Positions 1-9,224 are shown, counted from the first letter of the stretch. The stretch: 64,000 nt of DNA from JALYOK01 sp963840785 (GCA_963840785.1 CAWJAF010000001.1:62001-126000), one strand, 5' to 3'. The notes: generated by a model not told the origin, from the sequence alone. Made by a program: numbers and translations.

Positions 1-705
1 AGTGAGACGCGACTCTCCGCCGCGCCCGATGGCGGCGGCGTTATTTACGCAGAAGCGGGTGTTGCGGCACCGAAGCTCGCAAAGTTTGCGGCACAAAACA
101 GATTGGATGGTGCGGAATTTTTCGCGGGAATTCCCGGCACTATTGGCGGTGCTATCGCGATGAACGCGGGATGTTACGGCGCAGAAACCTGGGATTTCAT
201 CGTCTCGGTGACAACCGTCGATCGGCTTGGGCGTTTGCGCGAGCGCGGCCCGGAAGATTACGAGATTGGCTATCGCAGCGTCAAGCTCAATGCCAATGAC
301 GCAAGTAGCCCGGAGATTGAATCCGGCGACAGTCAAATGCTGGAATGGTTTGTCGCGGCGCATTTCGCGTTTCGTCCCGGCGAGACGTCAGCGTCGGAAC
401 GAAAAATTAAGGAACTGCTAGATCGCCGTTTGGCAACGCAACCGGTTGGTCAGCCGAATGCGGGTTCGGTTTTTCGAAATCCGAATGGCCATCACGCTGC
501 GCGATTAATCGAATCTTGCGGATTGAAGGGGCTCACGATCGGCGGTGCGCAAGTATCGGCGAAACACGCAAATTTTATCGTGAACCTTGGTACCGCCAGC
601 GCCGCCGATATTGAAAACTTAATCGAGAAAGTTCAGTCGGTCGTGAAGCAGCAACAGGGAATTGAGTTGGAGCGGGAAATTCGTATCATTGGTGAAAAGG
701 TATGA
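1..705 (+). CDS. murB: UDP-N-acetylenolpyruvoylglucosamine reductase (5' end outside window)
   Basis: MurB reduces UDP-GlcNAc-enolpyruvate to UDP-MurNAc with NADPH and bound FAD, a cytosolic step of peptidoglycan precursor synthesis. The frame is open from base 1, so the N-terminal FAD-domain start is missing. Visible family motifs are GIPGTIGGA and MNAGCYG (FAD/pyrophosphate contact), GSVFRNP (the Ser active-site loop) and SCGLKG...GGAQVSAKHANFIVN near the C-terminus. The gene ends four bases before the proposed ddl start, so the two are probably co-transcribed within the dcw cluster. Confidence 0.95.
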   Translation, partial: SETRLSAAPDGGGVIYAEAGVAAPKLAKFAAQNRLDGAEFFAGIPGTIGGAIAMNAGCYGAETWDFIVSVTTVDRLGRLRERGPEDYEIGYRSVKLNANDASSPEIESGDSQMLEWFVAAHFAFRPGETSASERKIKELLDRRLATQPVGQPNAGSVFRNPNGHHAARLIESCGLKGLTIGGAQVSAKHANFIVNLGTASAADIENLIEKVQSVVKQQQGIELEREIRIIGEKV

Positions 706-709
706 GCAA

Positions 710-1621
710 GTGAGCCAATTCGGTAAAGTCGCAGTACTGTTGGGCGGCAAGTCCGCGGAACGAGAAGTTTCGTTGATGAGCGGTAAGGCCGTCCTCGAAG
801 CGCTGCTTAGCTGTGGCGTCGAAGCCCATAGTTTTGATCCGGCACAGCGACCGCTTGAAGACTTGCTTCGCGAAAAATTTGCGCGGGTATTTATCGCGCT
901 GCATGGTCGCTACGGTGAGGATGGTACGGTGCAGGGCGCGTTAGAGTTACTCAATATTCCCTATACGGGAAGTGGCGTGATGGCGTCCGCGTTGGCTATG
1001 GATAAATGGCGCACCAAATTGATTTGGCAAGCCGTTAACATTGCAACACCGCGTTTCGAAATGTTAACGGCGCAAAGCGATTTTTCCGCGATTGCTTCGA
1101 AGCTTGGTCTGCCGTTGATCGTCAAGCCGTCGCGCGAAGGCTCAACGATTGGACTAACTAAAGTGATCGACGCCAATCAGCTTAAGTCGGCCTACGATCT
1201 CGCCGCGAAACACGATCCGATGGTGTTGGCTGAGCAATTCATTTCCGGCTTGGAACTCACGGCATCGATTTTGGGCGATACGCCTTTGCCGCTGATTCGC
1301 ATCGCGGCAGCAAGTGGGCTGTACGATTACCACGCGAAATACTTCGCCGACGATACACAATATTTTTGTCCCAGCGGCTTGCCGAAAGCGCAAGAGCAGG
1401 TGCTGCAAGCGCTTGCATTGCGCGCGTTCAACATTGTCGGTTGCAGCGGCTGGGGTCGAGTGGACATCATGTTGGATGCGAGTGGCGCACCTCATTTGCT
1501 GGAAGTAAATACCTCCCCCGGTATGACTAGCCACAGCTTGGTGCCGATGGCTGCAAAAGCGCATGGGTTAGATTTCCCAGAATTGGTTCTACGCATTCTG
1601 GAATCGGCGCATGTCGGATAA
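710..1621 (+). CDS. ddl: D-alanine--D-alanine ligase
   Basis: Ddl is an ATP-grasp enzyme that joins two D-Ala for the peptidoglycan stem peptide. The protein of about 303 residues matches DdlB length. The N-terminal FGKVAVLLGGKSAEREVSL, the central KPSREGSTIGL and the C-terminal EVNTSPGMTSHSLVP are typical. The frame is open from a TTG at 662, but that start would overlap murB deeply. GTG at 710, just after the murB stop, gives the usual N-terminus and is preferred; GTG at 692 is the alternative. The last 11 bases overlap ftsQ. Confidence 0.94.
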   Translation: MSQFGKVAVLLGGKSAEREVSLMSGKAVLEALLSCGVEAHSFDPAQRPLEDLLREKFARVFIALHGRYGEDGTVQGALELLNIPYTGSGVMASALAMDKWRTKLIWQAVNIATPRFEMLTAQSDFSAIASKLGLPLIVKPSREGSTIGLTKVIDANQLKSAYDLAAKHDPMVLAEQFISGLELTASILGDTPLPLIRIAAASGLYDYHAKYFADDTQYFCPSGLPKAQEQVLQALALRAFNIVGCSGWGRVDIMLDASGAPHLLEVNTSPGMTSHSLVPMAAKAHGLDFPELVLRILESAHVG

Positions 1622-2465
1622 GCGCCGTGAACGACAGAAGCCCGCGCCAGGATTGGTTCCTGGCGTTAACTATGGCCGCGGCAGCATGGGGCAGTCGAAT
1701 GGGCGCAGCGAATCGATTCCGATTGCTGCATGGTTCGGCGTTTCGCGCATGAATGGATTGGCCAATTGGTTATTCGTCCTTTCTGCGTTGCTTGTGTTGT
1801 ACGCGGCATTTCAATGGATCAGTCGCAGTACGATTTTCGGCCTTCGCCACGTTGTCGTGAGTACGCCGCTCAAGCAAGTTGATCAAGCCGTATTTAGCGG
1901 CGCGATGCGCTCGCTGCGCGGCGATATGTTTAGCGTAAATCTGGACGATGCCCGTGCCAGTGTTGCCAAGCTTTCGTGGGTGCGGCACGTTGATGTGCGG
2001 CGCGCCTTTCCCGATCGGCTATTTGTCGAAATCGAAGAACATGAGCCGCTCGGAAGCTGGGGTGAGGAGACGCTGATCAACACGTTTGGAGAGGTGTTCG
2101 AAGCAGAGTATCGCGGCACATTGCCACGTTTTACCGGGCCGCTTGGAAGCGAGCGTGAGGTCGTTGATTTTTATAAACGCTGCAAATCTGCCTTGGCAGT
2201 GTTGGGTCTGGCACCCGTGGCCGTTAGTTTGTCGCCGCGCCGTGCATGGCGTGTGCATTTAGACAACGGATTGGTCTTGGAGCTAGGGCGCGACCAAATT
2301 GACGATCGGCTCGCGGTATTTGCTCGAGCCTATCCAACCGCCCTTGCTCAACTGTCCGGCAGCGACGGCACGGTCGATTTGCGTTACGACGGTGGGTTCG
2401 TCCTGAAATCTGGGTTAGGTAAGGAATTAATGAAAAAAGATCGCGAGCAAGGCCACAAGGGATGA
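1611..2465 (+). CDS. ftsQ: Cell division protein FtsQ
   Basis: FtsQ is a bitopic inner-membrane divisome protein that links early and late division proteins (FtsB/FtsL). The 284-residue product has a polar basic N-terminus, one membrane segment at about residues 48-66 (NWLFVLSALLVLYAAFQ), then a periplasmic POTRA domain (FGLRHVVV...VDVRRAFPDRLFVEIEEHEPLG) and the beta domain. It starts inside ddl and its TGA overlaps the ftsA ATG by four bases, as expected for translationally coupled dcw genes. Confidence 0.93.
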   Translation: MSDKRRERQKPAPGLVPGVNYGRGSMGQSNGRSESIPIAAWFGVSRMNGLANWLFVLSALLVLYAAFQWISRSTIFGLRHVVVSTPLKQVDQAVFSGAMRSLRGDMFSVNLDDARASVAKLSWVRHVDVRRAFPDRLFVEIEEHEPLGSWGEETLINTFGEVFEAEYRGTLPRFTGPLGSEREVVDFYKRCKSALAVLGLAPVAVSLSPRRAWRVHLDNGLVLELGRDQIDDRLAVFARAYPTALAQLSGSDGTVDLRYDGGFVLKSGLGKELMKKDREQGHKG

Positions 2466-3703
2466 TTAACAAAAACAGGGAGTACAAAAACTTAATCGTC
2501 GGCCTGGATATTGGTACATCCAAGATTGTTGCGATTGTGGCTGAGGTTACGCCGGAAGGCCGGCTCGAAATAATCGGCATGGGCAGCCATCCGTCGCGCG
2601 GACTTAAGAAGGGCGTCGTGGTCAATATCGAGACGACGGTGAACGCGATTCAACGCGCATTGGAAGAAGCCGAGCTGATGGCAGATTGCAAGATTCGCGA
2701 AGTGATCACGGGCATCGCCGGTAGTCACATCAAGAGTTTCAATTCCCACGGCATGGTAGCGATCAAAGATAAAGAAGTTGCGCAAGCCGACGTCGATCGC
2801 GTGATCGAGACGGCACGCGCCGTTTCGATTCCCATGGATCAGCAGATTTTGCATATCTTGACGCAGGAATTCGTGATCGACGGCCAAGAAGACGTGCGCG
2901 AGCCACTTGGTATGGCCGGGGTTCGCCTCGAGGTGAAGGTTCATATTGTGACCGGCGCCGTCAGCGCCGGGCAAAACATTATGAAGTGCGTACGGCGCTG
3001 TGGCTTAGAGGTGCGCGATTTAATTCTGCAGCCGTTGGCGTCGGCGATGGCGGTGTTGTCCGACGATGAAAAAGATCTCGGCGTCTGCTTAGTCGATATC
3101 GGTGGCGGTACCACTGATATCGCCGTATTCACCGAAGGCGCGATTCGTCATACGGCTGTCATTCCCATCGCTGGCGATCAAATCACCAACGACATCGCCA
3201 TGGCGCTACGCACGCCAACGAAAGACGCGGAAGACATCAAGGTTGCGCACGGTTGCGCGCTACGCCAATTGGCCAGCACGGAAGAAAGCGTTGAAGTGCC
3301 GGGCGTCGGCGAGCGCAGTGCGCGGCAATTGTCGCGGCAAACCTTGGCGGAAGTGATCGAGCCGCGTGTGGAAGAACTCTATTCGTTGGTGCAAGCAGAA
3401 CTGCGCCGCAGTGGATTTGAAGAATTGATGTCGTCAGGGATAGTGCTAACAGGTGGCTCGGCAATCATGCAAGGAATGGTGGAGTTGGGCGAAGAAGTAT
3501 TTCATATGCCGGTACGTTTGGGGATTCCCAACTATGCCGGCGGACTGGCCGAAGTGGTAAAGAGTCCGCGCTATTCGACTGGTGTTGGTTTGCTATTGGC
3601 TGGTCACGAGCAGCACAAGCGCAATCAAATAATCAGGTTATCGACGAGTTCGTTCCAGCAGATTCTGGAGCGTATGAGGAATTGGTTTAAAGGCAATTTT
3701 TGA
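2462..3703 (+). CDS. ftsA: Cell division protein FtsA
   Basis: FtsA is an actin-fold ATPase that tethers FtsZ filaments to the inner membrane. Its 413 residues are the normal length. GLDIGTSKIVAIV near the N-terminus and VDIGGGTTDIAVF at about residue 210 are the phosphate-1 and phosphate-2 ATP motifs. The final residues (QQILERMRNWFKGNF) form the expected amphipathic membrane-targeting helix. ATGA overlaps ftsQ; ftsZ follows after 35 bases. Confidence 0.97.
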   Translation: MINKNREYKNLIVGLDIGTSKIVAIVAEVTPEGRLEIIGMGSHPSRGLKKGVVVNIETTVNAIQRALEEAELMADCKIREVITGIAGSHIKSFNSHGMVAIKDKEVAQADVDRVIETARAVSIPMDQQILHILTQEFVIDGQEDVREPLGMAGVRLEVKVHIVTGAVSAGQNIMKCVRRCGLEVRDLILQPLASAMAVLSDDEKDLGVCLVDIGGGTTDIAVFTEGAIRHTAVIPIAGDQITNDIAMALRTPTKDAEDIKVAHGCALRQLASTEESVEVPGVGERSARQLSRQTLAEVIEPRVEELYSLVQAELRRSGFEELMSSGIVLTGGSAIMQGMVELGEEVFHMPVRLGIPNYAGGLAEVVKSPRYSTGVGLLLAGHEQHKRNQIIRLSTSSFQQILERMRNWFKGNF

Positions 3704-3738
3704 GTATCGCATTTAGTTAACTTACGGAGGACGTAGAT

Positions 3739-4887
3739 ATGTTCGAAATTATTGAGAATCAGATGCAAGACGCAACGATCAAAGTGATTGGCGTCGGCGG
3801 CTGTGGCGGTAACGCGGTGGACCACATGATCAATAACGGTGTGTCAGGTGTTGAATTTATTTGCGCTAACACCGATGCGCAAGCGTTGAAACGCAGCCAA
3901 GTAAAAAACGTTATTCAGCTTGGCGGCGGTTTGACTAAAGGCTTGGGTGCCGGTGCGAATCCCGAGGTCGGCAAGCAAGCAGCAGAGGAAGATCGCGAAC
4001 GGATTAGCGAAGCCATCAGTGGTGCGGACATGCTATTTATTACGGCCGGCATGGGCGGTGGAACCGGGACGGGTGCGGCGCCGGTCGTTGCGCAAATCGC
4101 GAAAGAACTAGGCATTCTGACGGTTGCTGTTGTTACCAAACCCTTCGCATTCGAAGGCAAACGCATGCGCGTTGCGCAAGCGGGTATCGAAGCGCTGTCG
4201 CAGTACGTCGATTCGCTGATCATCATTCCGAACGACAAGTTGATGGAAGTGCTGGGCGAAGACGTTGGCTATCTTGATGCATACAAAGCAGCCAATGATG
4301 TTCTTCGCGGCGCGGTTGCCGGTATTGCCGAAGTGATCAATTGCCCTGGCTTAGTCAATGTTGACTTCGCCGACGTCAAAACCGTGATGTCGGAAATGGG
4401 TGTGGCGATGATGGGTTCGGCGCAAGCCGCCGGCATCGATCGCGCGCGCATGGCCGCAGAACAAGCGGTCGCCAGCCCGTTACTGGAAGATGTCAATCTT
4501 TCCGGCGCGCGCGGCGTGTTGGTGAACATTACCGCCGGGCAAACCATGAAGCTAAAAGAAGTTCATGAGGTGATGAATACCATTCGTGGATTTACCGCTG
4601 ACGACGCGACCGTAATTTTCGGTAGCGTGATCGATCACGACATGGGCGACAATCTGCGCGTTACCATAGTTGCTACCGGCCTCGGCGGCGTACTGGCACG
4701 AAGCCAAGCCAAACCATTTGCGGTGGTTAAAAACGGCACCGACAATTCTGCGATGGAAGTAGACTACGAAGCCTTAGCCGCTCCGGCAGTGATGCGCCGT
4801 CGTCGCGATAGCACCGTCGAAGCATTGAAACAATCGGGTGTTGAGTTACTCGATATTCCGGCCTTTTTGCGCAAGCAAGCGGATTAG
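3739..4887 (+). CDS. ftsZ: Cell division GTPase FtsZ
   Basis: FtsZ is the tubulin-like GTPase that forms the Z ring. GVGGCGGNAVDHM at the N-terminus and the tubulin signature GGGTGTGAAP at about residues 107-116 define it. The C-terminal tail DIPAFLRKQAD is the conserved peptide bound by FtsA/ZipA. At 382 residues the linker is of ordinary length. A strong Shine-Dalgarno (ACGGAGG) sits eight bases before the ATG. Confidence 0.98.
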   Translation: MFEIIENQMQDATIKVIGVGGCGGNAVDHMINNGVSGVEFICANTDAQALKRSQVKNVIQLGGGLTKGLGAGANPEVGKQAAEEDRERISEAISGADMLFITAGMGGGTGTGAAPVVAQIAKELGILTVAVVTKPFAFEGKRMRVAQAGIEALSQYVDSLIIIPNDKLMEVLGEDVGYLDAYKAANDVLRGAVAGIAEVINCPGLVNVDFADVKTVMSEMGVAMMGSAQAAGIDRARMAAEQAVASPLLEDVNLSGARGVLVNITAGQTMKLKEVHEVMNTIRGFTADDATVIFGSVIDHDMGDNLRVTIVATGLGGVLARSQAKPFAVVKNGTDNSAMEVDYEALAAPAVMRRRRDSTVEALKQSGVELLDIPAFLRKQAD

Positions 4888-4948
4888 CCGGTTGAAAATG
4901 AGGTTGCTTTGGATGAAGGCCGGGTTTGAATTTAGAGCGCTTGTGTCT

Positions 4949-4978
4949 TTGCCTGAGGAGAGTGGATTGTGCTATTAT
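4949..4978 (+). promoter_or_regulatory. Candidate sigma-70 promoter of lpxC
   Basis: A -35-like TTGCCT (4949-4954) and a -10 TATTAT (4973-4978) are separated by 18 bases, and the -10 is preceded by TGC, making an extended -10. It lies in the ftsZ-lpxC gap. Transcription would start near 4985, about 34 bases before the lpxC ATG. The call is by consensus only. Confidence 0.5.
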
Positions 4979-4988
4979 TATCAGCTAT

Positions 4989-5009
4989 TTACGCAATCTT
5001 TTTGCGTAA
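4989..5009 (+). other. Hairpin at the 5' end of the lpxC leader
   Basis: TTACGCAA (4989-4996) and TTGCGTAA (5002-5009) form a perfect 8-bp stem with a TCTTT loop. It lies a few bases after the predicted transcription start and ends ten bases before the lpxC ATG. No U-run follows, so it does not look like a terminator; a role in mRNA stability or ribosome access is possible. Confidence 0.55.
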
Positions 5010-5018
5010 CAAGAGAAT

Positions 5019-5933
5019 ATGATTAAACAACGCACGATTAAAACAGTTATCCATGCGACTGGCGTGGGGCTTCACTCTGGCCAAAAGGTCTATATGACTT
5101 TGCGGCCCGCGCCGGTTAACTCAGGCATCGTATTCATCCGTAGCGACTTAAAACAGCCGAACACCATTCGCGCCGAAGCGCTTCGCGTCGGCGATACACG
5201 TCTTTCGACTTGCTTGGAAGAAGGCGGCGTGCGCGTTGCGACTATCGAGCATTTGATGTCGGCGATTTCCGGTTTGGGTATCGACAATTTATTCGTCGAT
5301 CTGACCTCGGCTGAGGTGCCGATCATGGACGGCAGTGCCGGGCCGTTCGTTTTTTTGTTACAGAGCGCGGGTATCGAGGTACAAAAAGCACCCAAAAAAT
5401 ATATTCGCATCAATAAATCGATCAAAGTTAGCGACGGCGATAAGTGGGCACGATTTGAGCCTTTCAATGGCTTTAAACTGACCTATACGATCGCGTTCGA
5501 TCATCCGGTGTTCGACGATGACAACTCCAGCGTGACGATTAATTTTGCCGACACGTCCTACGCGAAAGAAGTCAGTCGTGCGCGTACGTTCGGATTTATG
5601 CAAGACGTCGAAACGCTTCGCTCGATGGGCTTAGCGCAAGGCGGATCGTTAGACAATGCCATCGTGATGGACGAATATCGCGTTCTTAATGAAGACGGCC
5701 TGCGCTACAAAGATGAATTCGTGCGGCATAAAATTCTCGATGCCATTGGCGATTTGTATTTGCTGGGCCACCCGATAATTGGCGCATTTCACGGATTTAA
5801 GGCCGGTCATGCATTACACAATCGATTGTTGCGCGAACTCATTCAAGACCAAGCCGCGTGGGAGTTTGCGACGTTCGACTCGTTGGATGCCGTGCCGCAG
5901 GGTTTCTTTGGCCTGGTTGCCGAGCCCGCGTAA
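5019..5933 (+). CDS. lpxC: UDP-3-O-acyl-N-acetylglucosamine deacetylase
   Basis: LpxC is the zinc-dependent deacetylase that commits UDP-GlcNAc derivatives to lipid A. It has 304 residues, the usual length. The zinc ligands are visible in EHLMSA (about residue 78) and HKILDAIGDLYLLGH (His and Asp near 237/241), and the catalytic His is in GHALHNRLL. It follows ftsZ, the usual dcw-end position, and appears to have its own promoter. Confidence 0.97.
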   Translation: MIKQRTIKTVIHATGVGLHSGQKVYMTLRPAPVNSGIVFIRSDLKQPNTIRAEALRVGDTRLSTCLEEGGVRVATIEHLMSAISGLGIDNLFVDLTSAEVPIMDGSAGPFVFLLQSAGIEVQKAPKKYIRINKSIKVSDGDKWARFEPFNGFKLTYTIAFDHPVFDDDNSSVTINFADTSYAKEVSRARTFGFMQDVETLRSMGLAQGGSLDNAIVMDEYRVLNEDGLRYKDEFVRHKILDAIGDLYLLGHPIIGAFHGFKAGHALHNRLLRELIQDQAAWEFATFDSLDAVPQGFFGLVAEPA

Positions 5934-5953
5934 GTTCTAGTCAACATGGCGAC

Positions 5954-6130
5954 ATGGTTTTCTTTCGCCTAATTGTCATCGTATTACTCGCGGCCCTTGG
6001 CATTTGCGTTGGGCTCTACGTGTTCACGCGAGATCGTCGCTATCTTGGTTATGCCAGCCAAATTATCAAAATCGGGTTGATCGTTGTGTTAGTTGTGCTC
6101 GGGCTTTTCGCGATCGAGCGCGTCATCTAA
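5954..6130 (+). CDS. Small membrane protein of 58 residues
   Basis: Starting at ATG 5954, just after lpxC, this frame encodes two hydrophobic segments (residues about 5-23 and 36-54) separated by a short basic loop, FTRDRRYLGYA. No function is recognised. A longer frame begins inside lpxC, but the ATG at 5954 starts right before the first membrane segment. The stop overlaps the convergent dciA-like gene by four bases. Confidence 0.6.
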   Translation: MVFFRLIVIVLLAALGICVGLYVFTRDRRYLGYASQIIKIGLIVVLVVLGLFAIERVI

Positions 6131-6585
6131 TCAGCATCCCAAATTCGGCGCCGACCTTGGCGCTGCAATAGCGTCGCGACTTCGTCCTTGAGTGGTGATT
6201 CGGGCAAATCCGCAGCCAGTTTTTGCAAACTCTGAAGCGCAACCGCACTCATGGCCGGTTTGTCTTTGCGCGATGAAGGCATCACTTTCCCAGAGTTATC
6301 CAACAATACAGTCACCTTCACACTGACCGGTTGGCGCAAAATTCGCGAGATTTTTTCTTCCAAGTCCGGTACCACTTGTTTTAGCTTAGCTGCTGCCGCG
6401 CCATTCTTGGCGACGATCGTTAATGTCCTATCGCGAAACGATCCAACCTGACCTAATTTAGCGAACACGGCCGGGATCGATTCCTGGAAAATTTTTTGCA
6501 TGTAGCCCAATTCCGAAAGCTGCTGGAACAGTGGCTGTAGGGCGGGTTCTGCTTGAATGAAGGTTGCGAACGTTCGGGCGGACAT
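6127..6585 (-). CDS. DciA-like (DUF721) protein
   Basis: The 152-residue product matches the DUF721 family, whose member DciA promotes loading of the replicative helicase DnaB in bacteria that lack DnaC. Typical features are the central GSFRDRTLTIVAKNGAAAAKL stretch and the alternating beta/alpha pattern. Its position beyond lpxC is common for the family. The N-terminal half is less conserved. Function is inferred from the family. Confidence 0.75.
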   Translation of the reverse strand: MSARTFATFIQAEPALQPLFQQLSELGYMQKIFQESIPAVFAKLGQVGSFRDRTLTIVAKNGAAAAKLKQVVPDLEEKISRILRQPVSVKVTVLLDNSGKVMPSSRKDKPAMSAVALQSLQKLAADLPESPLKDEVATLLQRQGRRRIWDAD

Positions 6586-6703
6586 TTAACGAAGAACAAG
6601 AATGCAGTGACACGCATTATTCGCTTTGTCGGTCGCCGCTGCAAGCTCGTTGGATTTTATTATGGATAACTATAACTGTCGGGTGCATTCCTTACAGCAA
6701 GAA

Positions 6704-8887
6704 CTAAACCTCAATCGGATCAACATCGATCGACCAGCGCACTTTGCGTTCTTGCTGCACGCTTAATTTTGCCGACCAATCACTTAAAAAATTTTGTAAT
6801 TGCGTACGGCTTTCCGACTGCACGACGATTTGGTATCGAGTCTTGCCGGCAATGCGCTGAATGTTCGCTTCGACGGGTTGATACACGGTGACACTCGAAC
6901 CTAATTTGTCCCCGATATGTTTTGCGCGCTTGGAAAAATCCACAACAGCATCGGCTTGTACCGCATCTATTCGCAGTAGTGCTTGGTAGACAAATGGCGG
7001 AAACACAGCGATGCGGCGCTCGTCGAGCAAGATTTGCGCGTAGCCAGAAAAATCTTGTTTGACGGCGGCATGGAATAACGGGTGCGCAGGAAATTCGGTT
7101 TGGATTAACACATCGCCGGTATGCTCGGCGCGCCCGGCGCGGCCGGCGACTTGCATGACCATCGCGAAGGTGCGCTCGCTGGCGCGGTAGTCGGTGCTGT
7201 AGAGACCGCTGTCGACGTTGATCATGCCGACTAACGTGAGCTTCGGAAAATCATGGCCTTTTGCGAGCATTTGCGTGCCGACTAAAATGTCCGCTCCGCC
7301 GTTGGCGATCGTTGCGAGGTGTTGTTGCCAGGCGTCTTTATTTTTTACGCTATCGCGATCAAGACGCAGGATTCGCGCCTCGGGAAAGTGTTGCGTCAAC
7401 ACGGTTTCGATGCGCTGCGTGCCTTCGCCGACAGGGCGCAGGTCGACGTTACCGCATTGCGGGCAATGCTCCGGCGCGGCTTCGACGTGGCCGCACAAGT
7501 GACAACGCAGTGGCCGTTTCTTCAGATGAAAAACCAAGCGGGTCGAGCAGCGCGGGCAGCCTGCCATCCAGCCGCAACTACGGCAATGAATCACCGGCGC
7601 ATAGCCGCGGCGGTTGATGAAAATGAGGCTTTGCTCGCCGCGCTCTAAGCGCGTCGCGATGGCCTTTCGTAGTGGCTCAGTCAATCCATCTTGCGCTTTG
7701 TTGACGCGGGTATCGATCAATCTTACGTTAGCGAGCGTGGCTTGCTCATGGGCACGCCGATTTAGCGTCAACATTTGATAGTGGCCGCGCTGCGCGTGAG
7801 CCCAGCTTTCCAGCGAGGGCGTAGCCGAGCCAAGCACGATGGGAATACTCAAAGCGTTTGCACGATAGACCGCGAGGTCACGTGCCGAATAGCGCAAGCC
7901 TTCTTGTTGTTTGAACGAAGCATCGTGCTCTTCGTCGACGACGATTAGGCCGAGCTTAGGCATCGGCGTGAATACCGCGAGGCGGGTGCCGAGCACGATG
8001 CGCGCCTTGCCTTCCGCTGCCGCACGCCAGGCGGCGTATCGCGCGTTCTCACCTAGCGCGCTATGCAAACTGACTTGCGAGACCTGCGGAAAGCGCGCGC
8101 GAAAACGCGCTTCCAATTGCGGTGTCAGGCTGATCTCCGGCACCAGAATCAGCGCCTGGCCGCCGCGCGCCAGAACCTGCGCGACCACTTGCAAATACAC
8201 CTCGGTTTTGCCACTGCCGGTAATGCCGTGCAGCAAAAAACAGCAGAACTCGTGCAGCGCCGCTGTGATTTTTTCCACGGTATGGCGCTGCTCGCCATTC
8301 AACGTTAAATTGAAGCTGGTTGCAATTGGCGACGATGGTTCCAGAGCCGAGGCTTCAACCCAGCCGCGTTCCAGCCATTCTCGCAAGCATCGCGGCGCCG
8401 TGCTGCTCATGGCGCGGAGTTGTTCAAATGGAACCGCTTGTGATTGCCCCAAGGCCTCGAGCAATTTTTGTTGCGCAACCGCGCGCTTAGGGATCGATAT
8501 CGGAGCTTGCTCGGCACCCAACGCGGTTAGGCGAAACTGTTGTGGCCCAGTACGTGGAGTAGGCGCTTTGATCTGTTTATAGGCGGGCGGCAAGGCGCTA
8601 AAAAGCGTCTGCCCAATCGGATGGTGATAATAATCCGCAGTAAATTTTAGTAGCGCCAAGACGCCAGCGCCGAGAGCTGGGCAATCTTGGTCAAGGCTAA
8701 TAATGGACTTAATCTGTTGCGGTTTCAGATCGGTGGTTTGCGTTAGCCCGACAATTACGCCGACGCGTTTGGCCTTGCCAAACGGGACAATCACACGCCG
8801 GCCGATGTGCGCCAATTCTAGCGTTGGCGCGAAGTAGTCAAACACTATCGCCAGAGGCAAATCCAGGACGACTTGCGCGAAAGTCAT
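6704..8887 (-). CDS. priA: Primosomal replication protein N' (PriA helicase)
   Basis: PriA recognises abandoned forks and reloads DnaB to restart replication. The 727-residue protein has the N-terminal 3'-end-binding domain, Walker A GITGSGKTEVY at about residue 221, a DEEHD Walker B, and the paired zinc-binding knuckles CRSCGWMAGCPRC and CHLCGHVEAAPEHCPQC. It is transcribed away from a 337-bp intergenic region containing DnaA-box sequences. Confidence 0.96.
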   Translation of the reverse strand: MTFAQVVLDLPLAIVFDYFAPTLELAHIGRRVIVPFGKAKRVGVIVGLTQTTDLKPQQIKSIISLDQDCPALGAGVLALLKFTADYYHHPIGQTLFSALPPAYKQIKAPTPRTGPQQFRLTALGAEQAPISIPKRAVAQQKLLEALGQSQAVPFEQLRAMSSTAPRCLREWLERGWVEASALEPSSPIATSFNLTLNGEQRHTVEKITAALHEFCCFLLHGITGSGKTEVYLQVVAQVLARGGQALILVPEISLTPQLEARFRARFPQVSQVSLHSALGENARYAAWRAAAEGKARIVLGTRLAVFTPMPKLGLIVVDEEHDASFKQQEGLRYSARDLAVYRANALSIPIVLGSATPSLESWAHAQRGHYQMLTLNRRAHEQATLANVRLIDTRVNKAQDGLTEPLRKAIATRLERGEQSLIFINRRGYAPVIHCRSCGWMAGCPRCSTRLVFHLKKRPLRCHLCGHVEAAPEHCPQCGNVDLRPVGEGTQRIETVLTQHFPEARILRLDRDSVKNKDAWQQHLATIANGGADILVGTQMLAKGHDFPKLTLVGMINVDSGLYSTDYRASERTFAMVMQVAGRAGRAEHTGDVLIQTEFPAHPLFHAAVKQDFSGYAQILLDERRIAVFPPFVYQALLRIDAVQADAVVDFSKRAKHIGDKLGSSVTVYQPVEANIQRIAGKTRYQIVVQSESRTQLQNFLSDWSAKLSVQQERKVRWSIDVDPIEV

Positions 8888-9224
8888 CTTGCGTTGTAAA
8901 AATTATTCATGGATTTTTTTATAACTAGTTACGCGCTCAACTTAAAGTAAAAAATTAAAAATTGGGTCAATCTGCATTGAGTCGAGGGGGAAACTTTTAC
9001 CACCCACAATTTCTGTGGATAACTCTGTACATAACCTTCTCAGGGCGCCCCAAGAACCCTTTAAAACCGTGACTTAGGCTAGTCTGCCCAAAAATAAGGC
9101 AAAATGAAAATACAATAAATTCAATGTGTTATGAAAGTGCTGTGGATTGCTCGACGGTTAAGTTACATTCTTGACACAATCATGACGTTTGTGCATAAGC
9201 ACGCACCTCGACCCCTTCGAATCG
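8888..9224 (-). promoter_or_regulatory. hemE-priA intergenic region with a cluster of DnaA-box sequences
   Basis: No convincing gene lies here. On the minus strand there are two perfect matches to TTATNCACA (9014-9022, TTATCCACA; 9190-9198, TTATGCACA). There is also a one-mismatch copy (9026-9034, TTATGTACA) and a weaker CAATCCACA (9141-9149). All four have the same orientation. A strongly AT-rich stretch at about 8898-8963 lies beside them. It may be a DnaA-regulated priA promoter or an origin-like element. No clear -35/-10 pair was found for priA. Confidence 0.45.

Noticed and set aside
8942..8970. Minus-strand TTGACC plus TACTTT as a priA promoter
   Set aside because: The spacing is only 15 bases and the -10 is poor; too weak to call.
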